Part shown: positions 8,298 through 16,758 of the stretch, in pieces
Layout: the number at the start of each line of letters is the position of its first letter
How positions within the stretch are numbered: the stretch's first letter is position 1
Assembly (NCBI RefSeq): GCF_003148825.1
Contig: NZ_QGGZ01000006.1
Span: 1-64,000 of the forward strand
Direction: 5' to 3'
Source of the DNA: Streptomyces sp. CG 926
GTDB taxonomy: Bacteria > Actinomycetota > Actinomycetes > Streptomycetales > Streptomycetaceae
DNA: 64,000 nt
Program-made: the position numbers and the translations under genes
The notes under the pieces: model-generated
The model's input: only the letters and a program-made list of their open reading frames with translations
The model's database searches: none
What the model was told of the DNA's origin: nothing

Positions 8298-10298
8298 ATG
8301 AGCAGACTTCGCAGCCTAACCGGCCCGCGCTCCGGCATACGCGTCCATGCCCGTACCCGCACCCGGCCCCCCTTGGCCCTGGCGCTCCCGGCGCTGCTCG
8401 CCGTCGCGTTCCTGCTGTTGCCGCTCATCGGCATCCTCGCCCGTACGCAGTGGGGCGAACTCGTCGACCACCTCACCAGCCCCGGCGTGGTCGAGGCCCT
8501 GAGGCTCTCGCTGCTGGTGTCCCTGTGGGCCCTGGCCCTCTCGCTGCTCCTCGGCGTACCGCTGGCCTGGCTGCTGGCCCGCGTCGAGTTCAAGGGCAAG
8601 GCCCTGGTCCGCTCCCTGGTCCTGTTGCCGATGGTGCTGCCGCCGACCGTCGGCGGTGTCGCCCTGCTCCTCGGCTTCGGCCGGCGCGGGCTGCTCGGAC
8701 CCTGGCTGGAGGCCACCTTCGGGATCACCCTGCCGTTCCACACCTCGGGCGCCGTCGTCGCGGCCACGTTCGTCGCCATGCCGTTCCTGGTGATCAGCCT
8801 CGAAGGTGCGCTCGGCGGTCTCAAGCAGAGCTACGAGGAGACCGCCGCCTCGCTCGGCGCCTCGCCGGTCCGGGTGTTCTTCACCGTGACCCTGCCCATG
8901 GTCGCCCCCGGACTGATCGCCGGTGCGGCGCTGACCTGGGCCCGCGCGCTCGGCGAGTTCGGGGCGACCATCACCTTCGCCGGAAACCTGCCCGGCACCA
9001 CCCAGACCCTGCCGCTCCAGGTGTACCTGCTGCTGCAGGACAAGCCCGAGGCCGCCACCTCCGTCTCGCTGCTGCTCCTGGCCATCGCCATGGGCGTACT
9101 GATAGCCCTGCGCGGCCGGTGGACCGGTACCCCACCTGCCCTGGATGCGCCCCGGACGTCGGCCCCCGAGGAGCCGCCCCTCTCCGACGCCCGCACCACC
9201 GCCACGAAGGCCGCCGGCACCACCACCGACGTCGGCGGCAGCGCACCGCCCCCCGACAGTGGCCGCTGGCCCCTGCACGCCACCGTCACCGGCTTCAACG
9301 AGCTCACCCTCGACGGCGCACCCGGCACCACCATCGCCGTGGTCGGCGAGAACGGCGCCGGCAAGACCACCCTGCTCCGCGCCCTCCTCGGCCTCACCCC
9401 GCGCGCCCACGCCGCACTGCGACTCGGCGACACCGACGTCACCGCCCTGCCCCCGCACAAGCGTCAGGTGGCCTGGGTGCCGCAGGACGGGGCGCTGTTC
9501 CCGCACCTGTCCGCCGTGGCCAACACCGCCTACGGGCTGCGCGCCCGCGGGGTGCCACGCGCGCAGGCCCGCCGCGAGGCCCTGACCTGGCTGGACCGGC
9601 TCGACGTACTGCACCTCGCCGACCGCAGGCCCGCCCAGCTCTCCGGCGGCCAGGCCCAACGCGTGGCGCTGGCCCGGGCGCTGGCCGCCCGCCCGCGGCT
9701 CCTCCTGCTGGACGAGCCCCTGGCCGCGCTCGATCAGACCACCCGGGCCCGGGTACGACACACCCTGCGCACCCACCTGGCCGGCTTCGGCGGGGTCTGC
9801 CTCATCGTCACCCACGACCCCGTCGAGGCGGTGTCCCTGGCCGACCGGGTCCTCGTGCTGGCCCACGGCCGCGCCCTGCAGGACGCGCCGCCCACCGAGG
9901 TGACCCGGCACCCGCGGTCCCCGTGGGTGGCCCGCATGCTGGGCCGTAACGCCTGGCCGGGCACGGCGTCGGCCGACGGACTCGCCCTCGCGCGGGGCGG
10001 TCGGCTCGTGGTGGCCGAGACGCTGCCCGAGGGCGCGAAGGCGCTGGCGATCATCGCTCCGGAGGCGGTCTCCGTGCACACGGACCGTCCGGGCGGCAGC
10101 CCCCGCAACGTCTGGCCGGGCACCGTACGGGAGATCACCGCGGTCGGCAGCCGGCTGCGCGTACTGATCGCCTCGGACACCGCGCCCGATCTGGTCGCCG
10201 AGATCACCCCCGACGCGGCGGCCGAACTGGGCCTCGTGGACGGCGCGGCGGTGTGGACGAGCGTGAAGGCCACCGAGGTCACCCTGGTACGCCTCTGA
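8298..10298 (+). CDS. modBC: Fused molybdate ABC transporter permease/ATPase ModB-ModC
   Basis: A 666-residue fusion. Residues about 20-275 are a ModB permease with several helices and the EAA-type loop EETAASLGASPVRVF. A Pro/Thr-rich linker of about 50 residues follows. Residues about 330-530 are a ModC ATPase with Walker A GENGAGKTT, signature LSGGQAQR and Walker B LLLLDEPLAALD, then a C-terminal TOBE region beginning near RNVWPGTV. One polypeptide therefore supplies both the membrane channel and the motor for ModA-delivered molybdate. The frame is continuous across the linker. Confidence 0.93.
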   Translation: MSRLRSLTGPRSGIRVHARTRTRPPLALALPALLAVAFLLLPLIGILARTQWGELVDHLTSPGVVEALRLSLLVSLWALALSLLLGVPLAWLLARVEFKGKALVRSLVLLPMVLPPTVGGVALLLGFGRRGLLGPWLEATFGITLPFHTSGAVVAATFVAMPFLVISLEGALGGLKQSYEETAASLGASPVRVFFTVTLPMVAPGLIAGAALTWARALGEFGATITFAGNLPGTTQTLPLQVYLLLQDKPEAATSVSLLLLAIAMGVLIALRGRWTGTPPALDAPRTSAPEEPPLSDARTTATKAAGTTTDVGGSAPPPDSGRWPLHATVTGFNELTLDGAPGTTIAVVGENGAGKTTLLRALLGLTPRAHAALRLGDTDVTALPPHKRQVAWVPQDGALFPHLSAVANTAYGLRARGVPRAQARREALTWLDRLDVLHLADRRPAQLSGGQAQRVALARALAARPRLLLLDEPLAALDQTTRARVRHTLRTHLAGFGGVCLIVTHDPVEAVSLADRVLVLAHGRALQDAPPTEVTRHPRSPWVARMLGRNAWPGTASADGLALARGGRLVVAETLPEGAKALAIIAPEAVSVHTDRPGGSPRNVWPGTVREITAVGSRLRVLIASDTAPDLVAEITPDAAAELGLVDGAAVWTSVKATEVTLVRL

Positions 10299-10362
10299 CA
10301 GGGAACCGCTAGGCGCGGTCGGGACCCGTCGGGGCCCTCCACCCCGGTCGGACCCGTCGTGG

Positions 10363-10406
10363 CCGGCCACCCCGGTCGGGAGCCGGGGCCCGGTCGGGGT
10401 GGCCGG
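10363..10406. terminator. Bidirectional hairpin between modBC and the phosphatase gene
   Basis: A perfect 12-bp stem, CCGGCCACCCCG with CGGGGTGGCCGG, around a 20-nt loop. It sits between the ends of two convergent genes, so it can serve both. Confidence 0.6.
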
Positions 10407-10447
10407 GAGGCGTTGCGCCCCGCTCGCACCCGGCGCCCGCCCGGATC

Positions 10448-12523
10448 TCAGCCGGCGTCCTCCGGGGCCGCCAGTTCGAACTCGCACCACACGCACTTCC
10501 CGCCGCCCCGGGGCTCCACCCCCCACTCGTCCGCGAGCCGGTCCACCAGCATCAGCCCGCGCCCCGACACCGCCCAGTCGCCCGCCTCGCGCCGCCTCGG
10601 CAGGGCGCTGCTGCTGTCCTCCACCTCGATCCGGATCCGGCCCTGCGCCGTGAGCCGCATGCTGACGTGACCGCCGCCCTCCGTGTGGACCAGGGCATTG
10701 GTCATCAGCTCGTCCGCCGCCAGTTCGATCTCGTCGGCCCGGTGCCGCGCGCCCCAGGCCGCCACCGCCGCCCGGATCAGGTGCCGGGCCAGCGCCGGGG
10801 CCTTGGTGTCGCCCGGTTCCAGCCGCTGCTGCAGCGGACCGCCACCGCGCGCGGTCGGCGTACCTCGGCGGCGCAGGACGAGCATGGCCATGTCGTCCCC
10901 GCCGCCCGAGTCGCCGACCAGGTCGCACAGCACGTCGGCGAGTTCCTCCACGTCGATGGGGCCGCTGTGGACCGCCGCCATCAGCTCCCGCATACCGCTG
11001 TCCGGCTCCGCGCCGGGGCGTTCGATCAGGCCGTCGGTGCACAGCAGCAGGGTGTCCCCCGGGTGCAGTTCGAGGCTGGTGACGGGGTAGCCGGAGCCGG
11101 TACCGGACTGCTCGCGCGGCGGCGGCGGCAGGCCGAGCGGCAGCCCGCCGGCCACCTGGACCCGGTGGACGCTGCCGTCACCGCGCCGCACGACCGGGTC
11201 GAGGTGCCCGGCGCGGACCAGCCGAGCCATCCCGGTGGTGAGGTCCACCTCGGCATAGGTGCAGGTGGCGAAGCGTTCCGTCTCCAGCTCGCGCAGGAAC
11301 GCCGAGGCCCGGGCCATCGCCGCGCCCGGCGTGTGCCCTTCGACGATGTAGGCGCGCATCACGATGCGCAGCTGCCCCATGACGGCGGCCGCGTCCGTGT
11401 CGTGGCCCTCGACGTCGCCGATCATCACGCCGACCCGTCCGTCGCCGAGCGGGACCACGTCGTACCAGTCGCCGCCGATGTCCCGCCCCATCCGGGCGGA
11501 CCGGTACCGTACGGCGATCCGCGCGCCCGGCACGTCCGGGATCCGGCGGGGCAGCATGGCCCGCTGGAGTCCCTCGGCCAGGTCGTGCTCCTGCTCGAAG
11601 AGGATGGCCCGCTGCAGGCTCTGCGCGACCCCGCTGCCGAGCGCCATCAGGAGGTTGCGTTCCTCGGCGGTGAAATCGCCGTCCCGTGTGTAGAGCAGCC
11701 CGAGCGCCCCGACGGGCCGTCCCTGCGCGATCAGCGGGAGGTAGACGCCGCTGCGGACGGACAGCGGCTCGATGTACGGCCACAGGTCCGGGTAGCGCTG
11801 TTGGAACTCCTCCCGGGAGACGAGGTAGACCGACTGCATGGTGCGTACGGCCTCGCTCATCGGGAGCCGCGCGTCGATCCGCGTGTACTCGATCTCGGGC
11901 ACGTACGAGCCGAGCTGCCCCTCCGCGACCAGGTGGATGCGGCCGCCGTCGACGACGCCCAGCATCACGCTGACCGCTCCGAGGTGCCCGAGGGCCTGCG
12001 GGTCCTTGAGGATGTCGGTCACGTCGTTGACGGTGCGGGCGTGGGCGAGGATGGCGGTGGTCCGCTCCACGACGCCGGTCATCCGGCGCCGCCCCTCGAT
12101 CTCCTCGCCGGCGGCACCGGGCTCGCCGGGGTCGTGGGCGGCGTCGCGGAGGATCCCGATGACGCGGTACGGGCGACCGGACGGTTCCCGCAGGATGTGT
12201 CCCTGGATATGGGTCCAGGTCGGTGAGCCGTCGCGCGCGCGGCTGCGGACGTACGCGCCGTAGTGGCTTCGGCCGTCCTTGATCGCCTGCGCGACCCGGG
12301 TGTCGAGCCGGGCCTCCTCACCGGGTGCCAGGCGGATCCGGAGTCCGCCGGGGGTCCCGTCGTACTCGTCCTGGCGCAGGTCCAACACCTCGAGGGCGGT
12401 GGGATCGAGGTGCATCCGTCCGCCGTCGAGGTCCCAGTCGAAGGTGCCCATGCGGTTGAGCGCGAGGCTGGTGTCCGGCCTCGCCGGCCAGCCGACGGCG
12501 GGGTTCTCTGCCCTACGGGCCAT
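10448..12523 (-). CDS. SpoIIE-family phosphatase with PAS, GAF and RsbW-type ATPase domains
   Basis: A 691-residue multi-domain signalling protein. The order is a PAS-like region (about 20-130), a GAF domain (about 150-310), a PP2C/SpoIIE phosphatase (about 325-545, with GRDIGGDWYDV and IGDVEGHDTDAA holding the metal aspartates) and a C-terminal histidine-kinase-like ATPase (about 560-685, ADELMTNALVHT and GRGLMLVD). Such proteins usually control sigma factors by partner switching: the ATPase domain acts like an anti-sigma kinase and the phosphatase resets anti-sigma antagonists. The partner cannot be identified here. No membrane segment is seen. Confidence 0.9.
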   Translation of the reverse strand: MARRAENPAVGWPARPDTSLALNRMGTFDWDLDGGRMHLDPTALEVLDLRQDEYDGTPGGLRIRLAPGEEARLDTRVAQAIKDGRSHYGAYVRSRARDGSPTWTHIQGHILREPSGRPYRVIGILRDAAHDPGEPGAAGEEIEGRRRMTGVVERTTAILAHARTVNDVTDILKDPQALGHLGAVSVMLGVVDGGRIHLVAEGQLGSYVPEIEYTRIDARLPMSEAVRTMQSVYLVSREEFQQRYPDLWPYIEPLSVRSGVYLPLIAQGRPVGALGLLYTRDGDFTAEERNLLMALGSGVAQSLQRAILFEQEHDLAEGLQRAMLPRRIPDVPGARIAVRYRSARMGRDIGGDWYDVVPLGDGRVGVMIGDVEGHDTDAAAVMGQLRIVMRAYIVEGHTPGAAMARASAFLRELETERFATCTYAEVDLTTGMARLVRAGHLDPVVRRGDGSVHRVQVAGGLPLGLPPPPREQSGTGSGYPVTSLELHPGDTLLLCTDGLIERPGAEPDSGMRELMAAVHSGPIDVEELADVLCDLVGDSGGGDDMAMLVLRRRGTPTARGGGPLQQRLEPGDTKAPALARHLIRAAVAAWGARHRADEIELAADELMTNALVHTEGGGHVSMRLTAQGRIRIEVEDSSSALPRRREAGDWAVSGRGLMLVDRLADEWGVEPRGGGKCVWCEFELAAPEDAG

Positions 12524-12643
12524 GCAGCCAGGGTCTCACTCCCGCCCGCCGGTGTCCCTGCGGGAGCCTCGGACACCCTCCGTGTCCGGTCGGACACGTC
12601 GGAGGTGGGGCCACGGGACGGAGGTACCCGGTGGCCGGGCGGT

Positions 12644-13312
12644 TCAGTGCTGGGCGCCGCCCGGCAGGGCCGCGTCATGGACCAACAGGGCGATCTGGAC
12701 CCGGTTGTTGAGGTCGAGCCGGGTCAGGATCCGGGACACGTGGGTCTTGACCGTGGGCAGTGCCAGGTGGAGGTCCCGACCGATCTCCGCGTTCGACAGG
12801 CCGCGCCCGACCGCCAGGGCCACCTCGCGTTCGCGTTCGGCCAGCAGTGCCAGCCGGGCGCGGGCGGCGGCCGCCCGGGTGTCGTGGCCCGAGTCGCCCG
12901 CGACCTGGTCGATGAGCCGGCGGGTGACGGCCGGGGAGAGCACCGGGTCGCCGGCGGCCACCGTCCGGATGGCCGTCACGATCTCCTGCGGCGGGGTGTC
13001 CTTGAGGAGGAACCCGGCCGCTCCGGCCCGTAGCGCCCGCAGGACGTGCGCGTCGGTGTGGAAGGTGGTCAGGACCAGTACCTCGGGAGCGCCGGGCAGT
13101 GCCCGGAGCCGCTCGGTGGCTGCCAGCCCGTCGACGCCGGGCATCCGGATGTCCATCAGCACGAGGTCGGGGCCGTGCGCGGCGATCAGGGCGGGCACCT
13201 CCGACCCGTCCGCCGCCTCCGCGACGAGCTCGATGTCCGGAGCGCCGCCCAGCATCAGGCGCAGCCCGGCGCGGACGATCGCGTCGTCGTCGACCAGCAG
13301 GAGGCGGATCAC
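12644..13312 (-). CDS. Two-component response regulator, NarL/LuxR type
   Basis: A 222-residue regulator. The receiver domain has the acidic pair at DDD 8-10, phospho-acceptor Asp54 in LVLMDIRMPG and the conserved Lys in LKDT. A LuxR-type HTH covers about 150-210 (LLAEREREVALAVGRGLSN, then LPTVKTHVSRIL). It pairs with the kinase whose stop lies 122 bp upstream on the same strand. The GTG at 13312 begins VIRLLLVDDD; the open extension upstream is very Arg-rich and unlikely to be translated. Confidence 0.93.
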   Translation of the reverse strand: MIRLLLVDDDAIVRAGLRLMLGGAPDIELVAEAADGSEVPALIAAHGPDLVLMDIRMPGVDGLAATERLRALPGAPEVLVLTTFHTDAHVLRALRAGAAGFLLKDTPPQEIVTAIRTVAAGDPVLSPAVTRRLIDQVAGDSGHDTRAAAARARLALLAEREREVALAVGRGLSNAEIGRDLHLALPTVKTHVSRILTRLDLNNRVQIALLVHDAALPGGAQH

Positions 13313-13434
13313 CGGCGCCTCGTCTCCCGTCTCTCGTCTCGTCCTTCGTCCCGTCCTTCGACGCCGTGCCCGGGGCACCGGCTCCCGGGTCCCGGGTCCG
13401 GTCCTCGGTCCCGGGTCCCGTCCTCGTCCCGTGG

Positions 13435-14622
13435 TCAGCTCTGCCAGGGTAGCCAGGCCCGCACCCGGAACCCACCGTCGGCCGGCTGGGCCGTCAGGCT
13501 GCCGCCGGCCAGCCGGGTGCGTTCGGCCAGCCCGATCAGTCCCTGCCCGCCGCCTTCGGCAGCCCCGGGTGCCGCGCCCCGGGCCGGATCCGGTCCGGGT
13601 GGCCGGGTGTTACGGACCTCCACCGTCAGGCCGTCGCCCGGGCCCCCGGTCACCCGCACGTGCGCCGCCGCACCGGGCGCGTGCTTGCGTACGTTGGTCA
13701 GCGCCTCCTGCACGATCCGGTACGCCGTACGCCCCACCAGTGCGGGTGGCGCGACCCCGTCGGGCGGTCCGGCCAGCTCGACGGATCCGCCCGCGGCCCT
13801 GGCCTCGGCCACGAGTCGGGGCAGGTCGGCCAGTTCCGGCTGCGGGCGCTCGCCGCGCTCCGCGCTCCCCGAGCCCGTTCCGATGCCCGGCCCCGCCCGG
13901 AGTACGCCGATCACCTCGCGCAGGTCGTGCAGCGCCAGGTGAGCACTCTCGCGCATCACCCCGGCGGCCCGCTCGATCTCCGCCCTCGGGGCGCCGGGAT
14001 TGAACTCCAGGGCGCCCGCGTGCACGCTGAGCAGCGACAGCCGATGGCCCAGGACGTCGTGCATCTCGCGGGCGATCTCCTCCCGCGCCTCCATCCGGGC
14101 CCGCTCGGCGCGTGATTCCGCGTCCGCCTCGGCCAGCTCGGCGCGCTCGCGCAACGAGGCGATGAGCTGCTGCCGGGACCGCCGGAACAGCCCCCAGCCG
14201 ATCGCCCCGGCGATCAGGGCGAAGTAGGTCACCGCCGAACCGGCCCGCTCCTCGGACATGTCCGGCAGCTGCCACAGGAAGAAGGGCAGCGGTCCGAAGG
14301 CCAGGGCGGCCACCCAGGCCGTGGCCTTCCACGGCCGGGTCGCGGCCACCGTGAACACCGCCACCATCGCCGGTCCGGTCAGGTAGTGCGCCACGCTGCC
14401 GGCCAGCAGCAGCACCACGGCCAGCTGGACCGGCCACCGCCGCCGCAGCAGGACCGCCGCGCAGCCCAGCCCGCCGACGACCTGGTCGGCGGCCCGCCAG
14501 CCCGGGCCGAGGCTCTCCTCGACGGGAATGGCCTGTGAGCTGACGGCGGCGAAGCAGGCGGCGAAGAGGAACAGGGCGAGGTCGGCGAACCAGTCCCGGC
14601 GGGTGCGGTGGAGGCGGCGCAT
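13435..14622 (-). CDS. Two-component sensor histidine kinase, HisKA_3 type
   Basis: A 395-residue membrane kinase. The N-terminal 145 residues form about five hydrophobic helices with very short loops, so the signal is probably sensed in or near the membrane. A basic helix leads to the HisKA_3 dimerisation box with His188 (REEIAREMHDVLGHRLS), then an ATPase domain with an N-box (EALTNVRKHA) and a GQGLIGLAERT G-box. It is co-directional with the response regulator gene downstream. Confidence 0.92.
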   Translation of the reverse strand: MRRLHRTRRDWFADLALFLFAACFAAVSSQAIPVEESLGPGWRAADQVVGGLGCAAVLLRRRWPVQLAVVLLLAGSVAHYLTGPAMVAVFTVAATRPWKATAWVAALAFGPLPFFLWQLPDMSEERAGSAVTYFALIAGAIGWGLFRRSRQQLIASLRERAELAEADAESRAERARMEAREEIAREMHDVLGHRLSLLSVHAGALEFNPGAPRAEIERAAGVMRESAHLALHDLREVIGVLRAGPGIGTGSGSAERGERPQPELADLPRLVAEARAAGGSVELAGPPDGVAPPALVGRTAYRIVQEALTNVRKHAPGAAAHVRVTGGPGDGLTVEVRNTRPPGPDPARGAAPGAAEGGGQGLIGLAERTRLAGGSLTAQPADGGFRVRAWLPWQS

Positions 14623-14678
14623 GTCCTGGAAATCTACGCGGGCAGGTGTCGGAGCGGGCGGCCGCGCCGCGTACCGAA

Positions 14679-14688
14679 TACTTAAGTA
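14679..14688. promoter_or_regulatory. TACTTAAGTA palindrome in a divergent promoter region
   Basis: A perfect 10-bp AT-rich palindrome stands out in GC-rich DNA. It lies between the divergent starts of the sensor kinase (14622) and the small membrane protein (14748), and may be a promoter or operator for either. Confidence 0.3.
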
Positions 14689-14747
14689 CGAGCGGGGCAG
14701 CCTTTGGGCCGATGTCCGGCCGGGGGAGCGACTCCTACCGTCGGAGC

Positions 14748-14987
14748 ATGACCTCCACCACCCCGAAGTCCCCGCTGACCACCGTCACGGATGTGCTCTG
14801 TTTCGTCCTCGTCGTCGGCGGCGCGAGCGGCCTGCTGCACGAGTGGCTCGGCTGGATCCACTTCATGGGCTTCGTCCGTTTCCTCGCCCCTGACGGCTAC
14901 GAGATCTACAGCTACCTCGTCATGATCGCCCTCGGTGTCGCGGTGAGCGCCGCGGGCGAGACGCTCTCCCGCCGCGGCCGCGGCTGA
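14748..14987 (+). CDS. Small two-helix membrane protein of unknown function
   Basis: A 79-residue protein with two hydrophobic helices (VTDVLCFVLVVGGASGLL and YSYLVMIALGVAVSAAGETL) joined by a loop rich in aromatic residues, and an Arg-rich C-terminus. The ATG at 14748 has CGGAG just upstream. It is divergent from the sensor kinase, so it could be a target of that system, but only position suggests this. I do not recognise a named family. Confidence 0.7.
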   Translation: MTSTTPKSPLTTVTDVLCFVLVVGGASGLLHEWLGWIHFMGFVRFLAPDGYEIYSYLVMIALGVAVSAAGETLSRRGRG

Positions 14988-15018
14988 TCCTCGGTCCTTC
15001 TCCACCGCGTCGCCTGGG

Positions 15019-16665
15019 TCAGCTTTGCTGGGCGGGACCTTCGGGCTCCTGCTGCTGGGGCGCCGTCCGGGCCGGTTCCGGCTTCGGCTGCGGCTTCGGC
15101 GCTGCCGACGGCGGAGCGGACGGGGGCGGGGGTGCGGCCGAGGTCGGCGGCAGCGCCGGAGACGCCTGGGTGGCGGCGGCCGTGGGAGACGCCGGAGCCG
15201 CGGAGGTCGCGGGCGCCGACTTCGGTGTCGGTGACGGCGCGGCCGGCTCGGAAGCCGGCTTCGAGGGCGTTTCCGAAGCCGGCTTCGAGGGCGACTTGGA
15301 CTCGGCGGGCGACTGCGAGGGTGACGCCTTCGGTGACTCCTTCGGTGACTCCGTCGGAGTCTTCTTCGGTGACTCCGACGGGGACGGCGTGGGTGACTCC
15401 GAGGGAGTCTTCTTCGGCGACTCCGACGGCGACGGCGACGTGGACTTCGAGGGCGACTCGGAGGGCGACTTCGAGGGCGACTTCGAGGGCGACTCGGTCG
15501 GGGACTTCGACGGGGATTTCGACGGAGACTCCGAAGTCGACTTCGACGGCGACGTGGACGGGGACTTCGACGGCGACGTGGAGGTCCCGGACGGGGTCGG
15601 CCTCGGCGAGGTCCCGGACGGGTTCGGAGACGTCACCGTCGGGGGCGGCGTGAGCGGCGGTGTCGGGACGGGCGGCGGCGGAATCGGCCGGTCCGGCCGG
15701 GGCTTGCCGCCCTCGTGGTCGCCGCCCTTGGGGCGCTCGTACCACTGGTTGTCACGGTGGTCGTAGATCACGATCTTGTTGATGACGGTCGGCGCCGGCG
15801 CGATGGCCACGACCTTCGTCGGCTGGTAGGAGGGCCACGTCTGCCCGAAACGCTTCGGGGCGGCCTTCAGCGCCACCGGCGGACCCAGCGGGTTCCCGCA
15901 CGCGCAGCGCACACGCGGCACGCCCCGGTCGTCCACCAGCACGGCCGTTCCGGCCTGGAGCACGGCCTGGTAGGGGACGAGCTTGCCGTCCCGGTAGCCG
16001 TGGTTCGTCACGCGGGTGTCCATCCGCAGCTGCACGGAGGTGAGGGAGCGGAGGTAGCCGGGAACGGCGGCCGGCTGGATGCCGAGCGCCGAGGCGAAGG
16101 CCGCGTTCTTGGCGGGGTCCGCACCGAGGGATCCGATCAGCTTCTCGACGTCGCAGCTGGCGACGTTCCTGGTACCGCCGTACACGCCCGGGGCGGAGCC
16201 GCTGACGCTCCGGGTGCCCACCGGTCCGGTCGGGCTGGCGCTCGGGCTGACCTGGGCGGTGCCGGTGCCCTGCGGAGAGGGCGGCGGGCTCTCGGGTGGG
16301 GGTGGAGCGTCCTTCGTCACGGTGGACTCGGTGAAGGGGTCGGGGCCGGTGGCGGCGACCGGCTGGAGGAACACCTCACCGCCGGCGTTGTCGGTGGTCC
16401 CGCTCGGCCGGGTGAGGACCACGGCCAGCGCCACGACCGCCGCCACCGCGACCAGGGCGGTGGCCAGCCGTGGCACGGAGCGCCACCAGGGACCGTGCGC
16501 CGGTCCCTGGCCGGATCCGCCGGGGCCTGCCGGGCCCACCGGCCCGCCCGGCGGCGCCGGCGGCGGCGGTGGCGGAGGCCCCTGCTGCCCGCCCGAGAGC
16601 GGGCCGGAGGGTGGCCCGGTGGGGCGTTCCGGAGACGGCGGTCGGCCGGATGGTTGTGTGGTCAC
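15019..16665 (-). CDS. DUF6777-type membrane-anchored protein with long Ser/Pro/Lys tail
   Basis: A 548-residue protein. A Pro/Gly-rich cytoplasmic N-terminus (about 1-65) is followed by one membrane helix (VPRLATALVAVAAVVALAVV) and an extracellular domain of about 240 residues starting at EVFLQPV, which I match from memory to DUF6777. The domain has three cysteines (VASCDVE and RCACG). The last 200 residues are low-complexity SPSKSPS-type repeats, probably an extended wall-spanning segment, ending in a Pro/Ala-rich region. GTG 16665 fits the start of the Pro-rich head. Function is unknown. Confidence 0.75.
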   Translation of the reverse strand: MTTQPSGRPPSPERPTGPPSGPLSGGQQGPPPPPPPAPPGGPVGPAGPGGSGQGPAHGPWWRSVPRLATALVAVAAVVALAVVLTRPSGTTDNAGGEVFLQPVAATGPDPFTESTVTKDAPPPPESPPPSPQGTGTAQVSPSASPTGPVGTRSVSGSAPGVYGGTRNVASCDVEKLIGSLGADPAKNAAFASALGIQPAAVPGYLRSLTSVQLRMDTRVTNHGYRDGKLVPYQAVLQAGTAVLVDDRGVPRVRCACGNPLGPPVALKAAPKRFGQTWPSYQPTKVVAIAPAPTVINKIVIYDHRDNQWYERPKGGDHEGGKPRPDRPIPPPPVPTPPLTPPPTVTSPNPSGTSPRPTPSGTSTSPSKSPSTSPSKSTSESPSKSPSKSPTESPSKSPSKSPSESPSKSTSPSPSESPKKTPSESPTPSPSESPKKTPTESPKESPKASPSQSPAESKSPSKPASETPSKPASEPAAPSPTPKSAPATSAAPASPTAAATQASPALPPTSAAPPPPSAPPSAAPKPQPKPEPARTAPQQQEPEGPAQQS

Positions 16666-16758
16666 GGGCTCTTCTTCCCAGGAGGAGTGAGTTCCCTGGG
16701 GACCATTGTGTGCGCCGTCCGGGTGGTGCCCGCAAGCCGAGGGTGTCACGGTGGCAGG

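Noticed and set aside
8316..11042. 908-codon open frame on the minus strand
   Set aside because: It runs antisense through modBC and into the phosphatase gene in another frame; its composition is low-complexity and the overlapping genes have clear motifs.
15240..15600. Possible CRISPR-like or tandem DNA array
   Set aside because: The repeats encode SPSKSPS-type residues in frame and vary in spacing and sequence; there are no spacers of uniform length.
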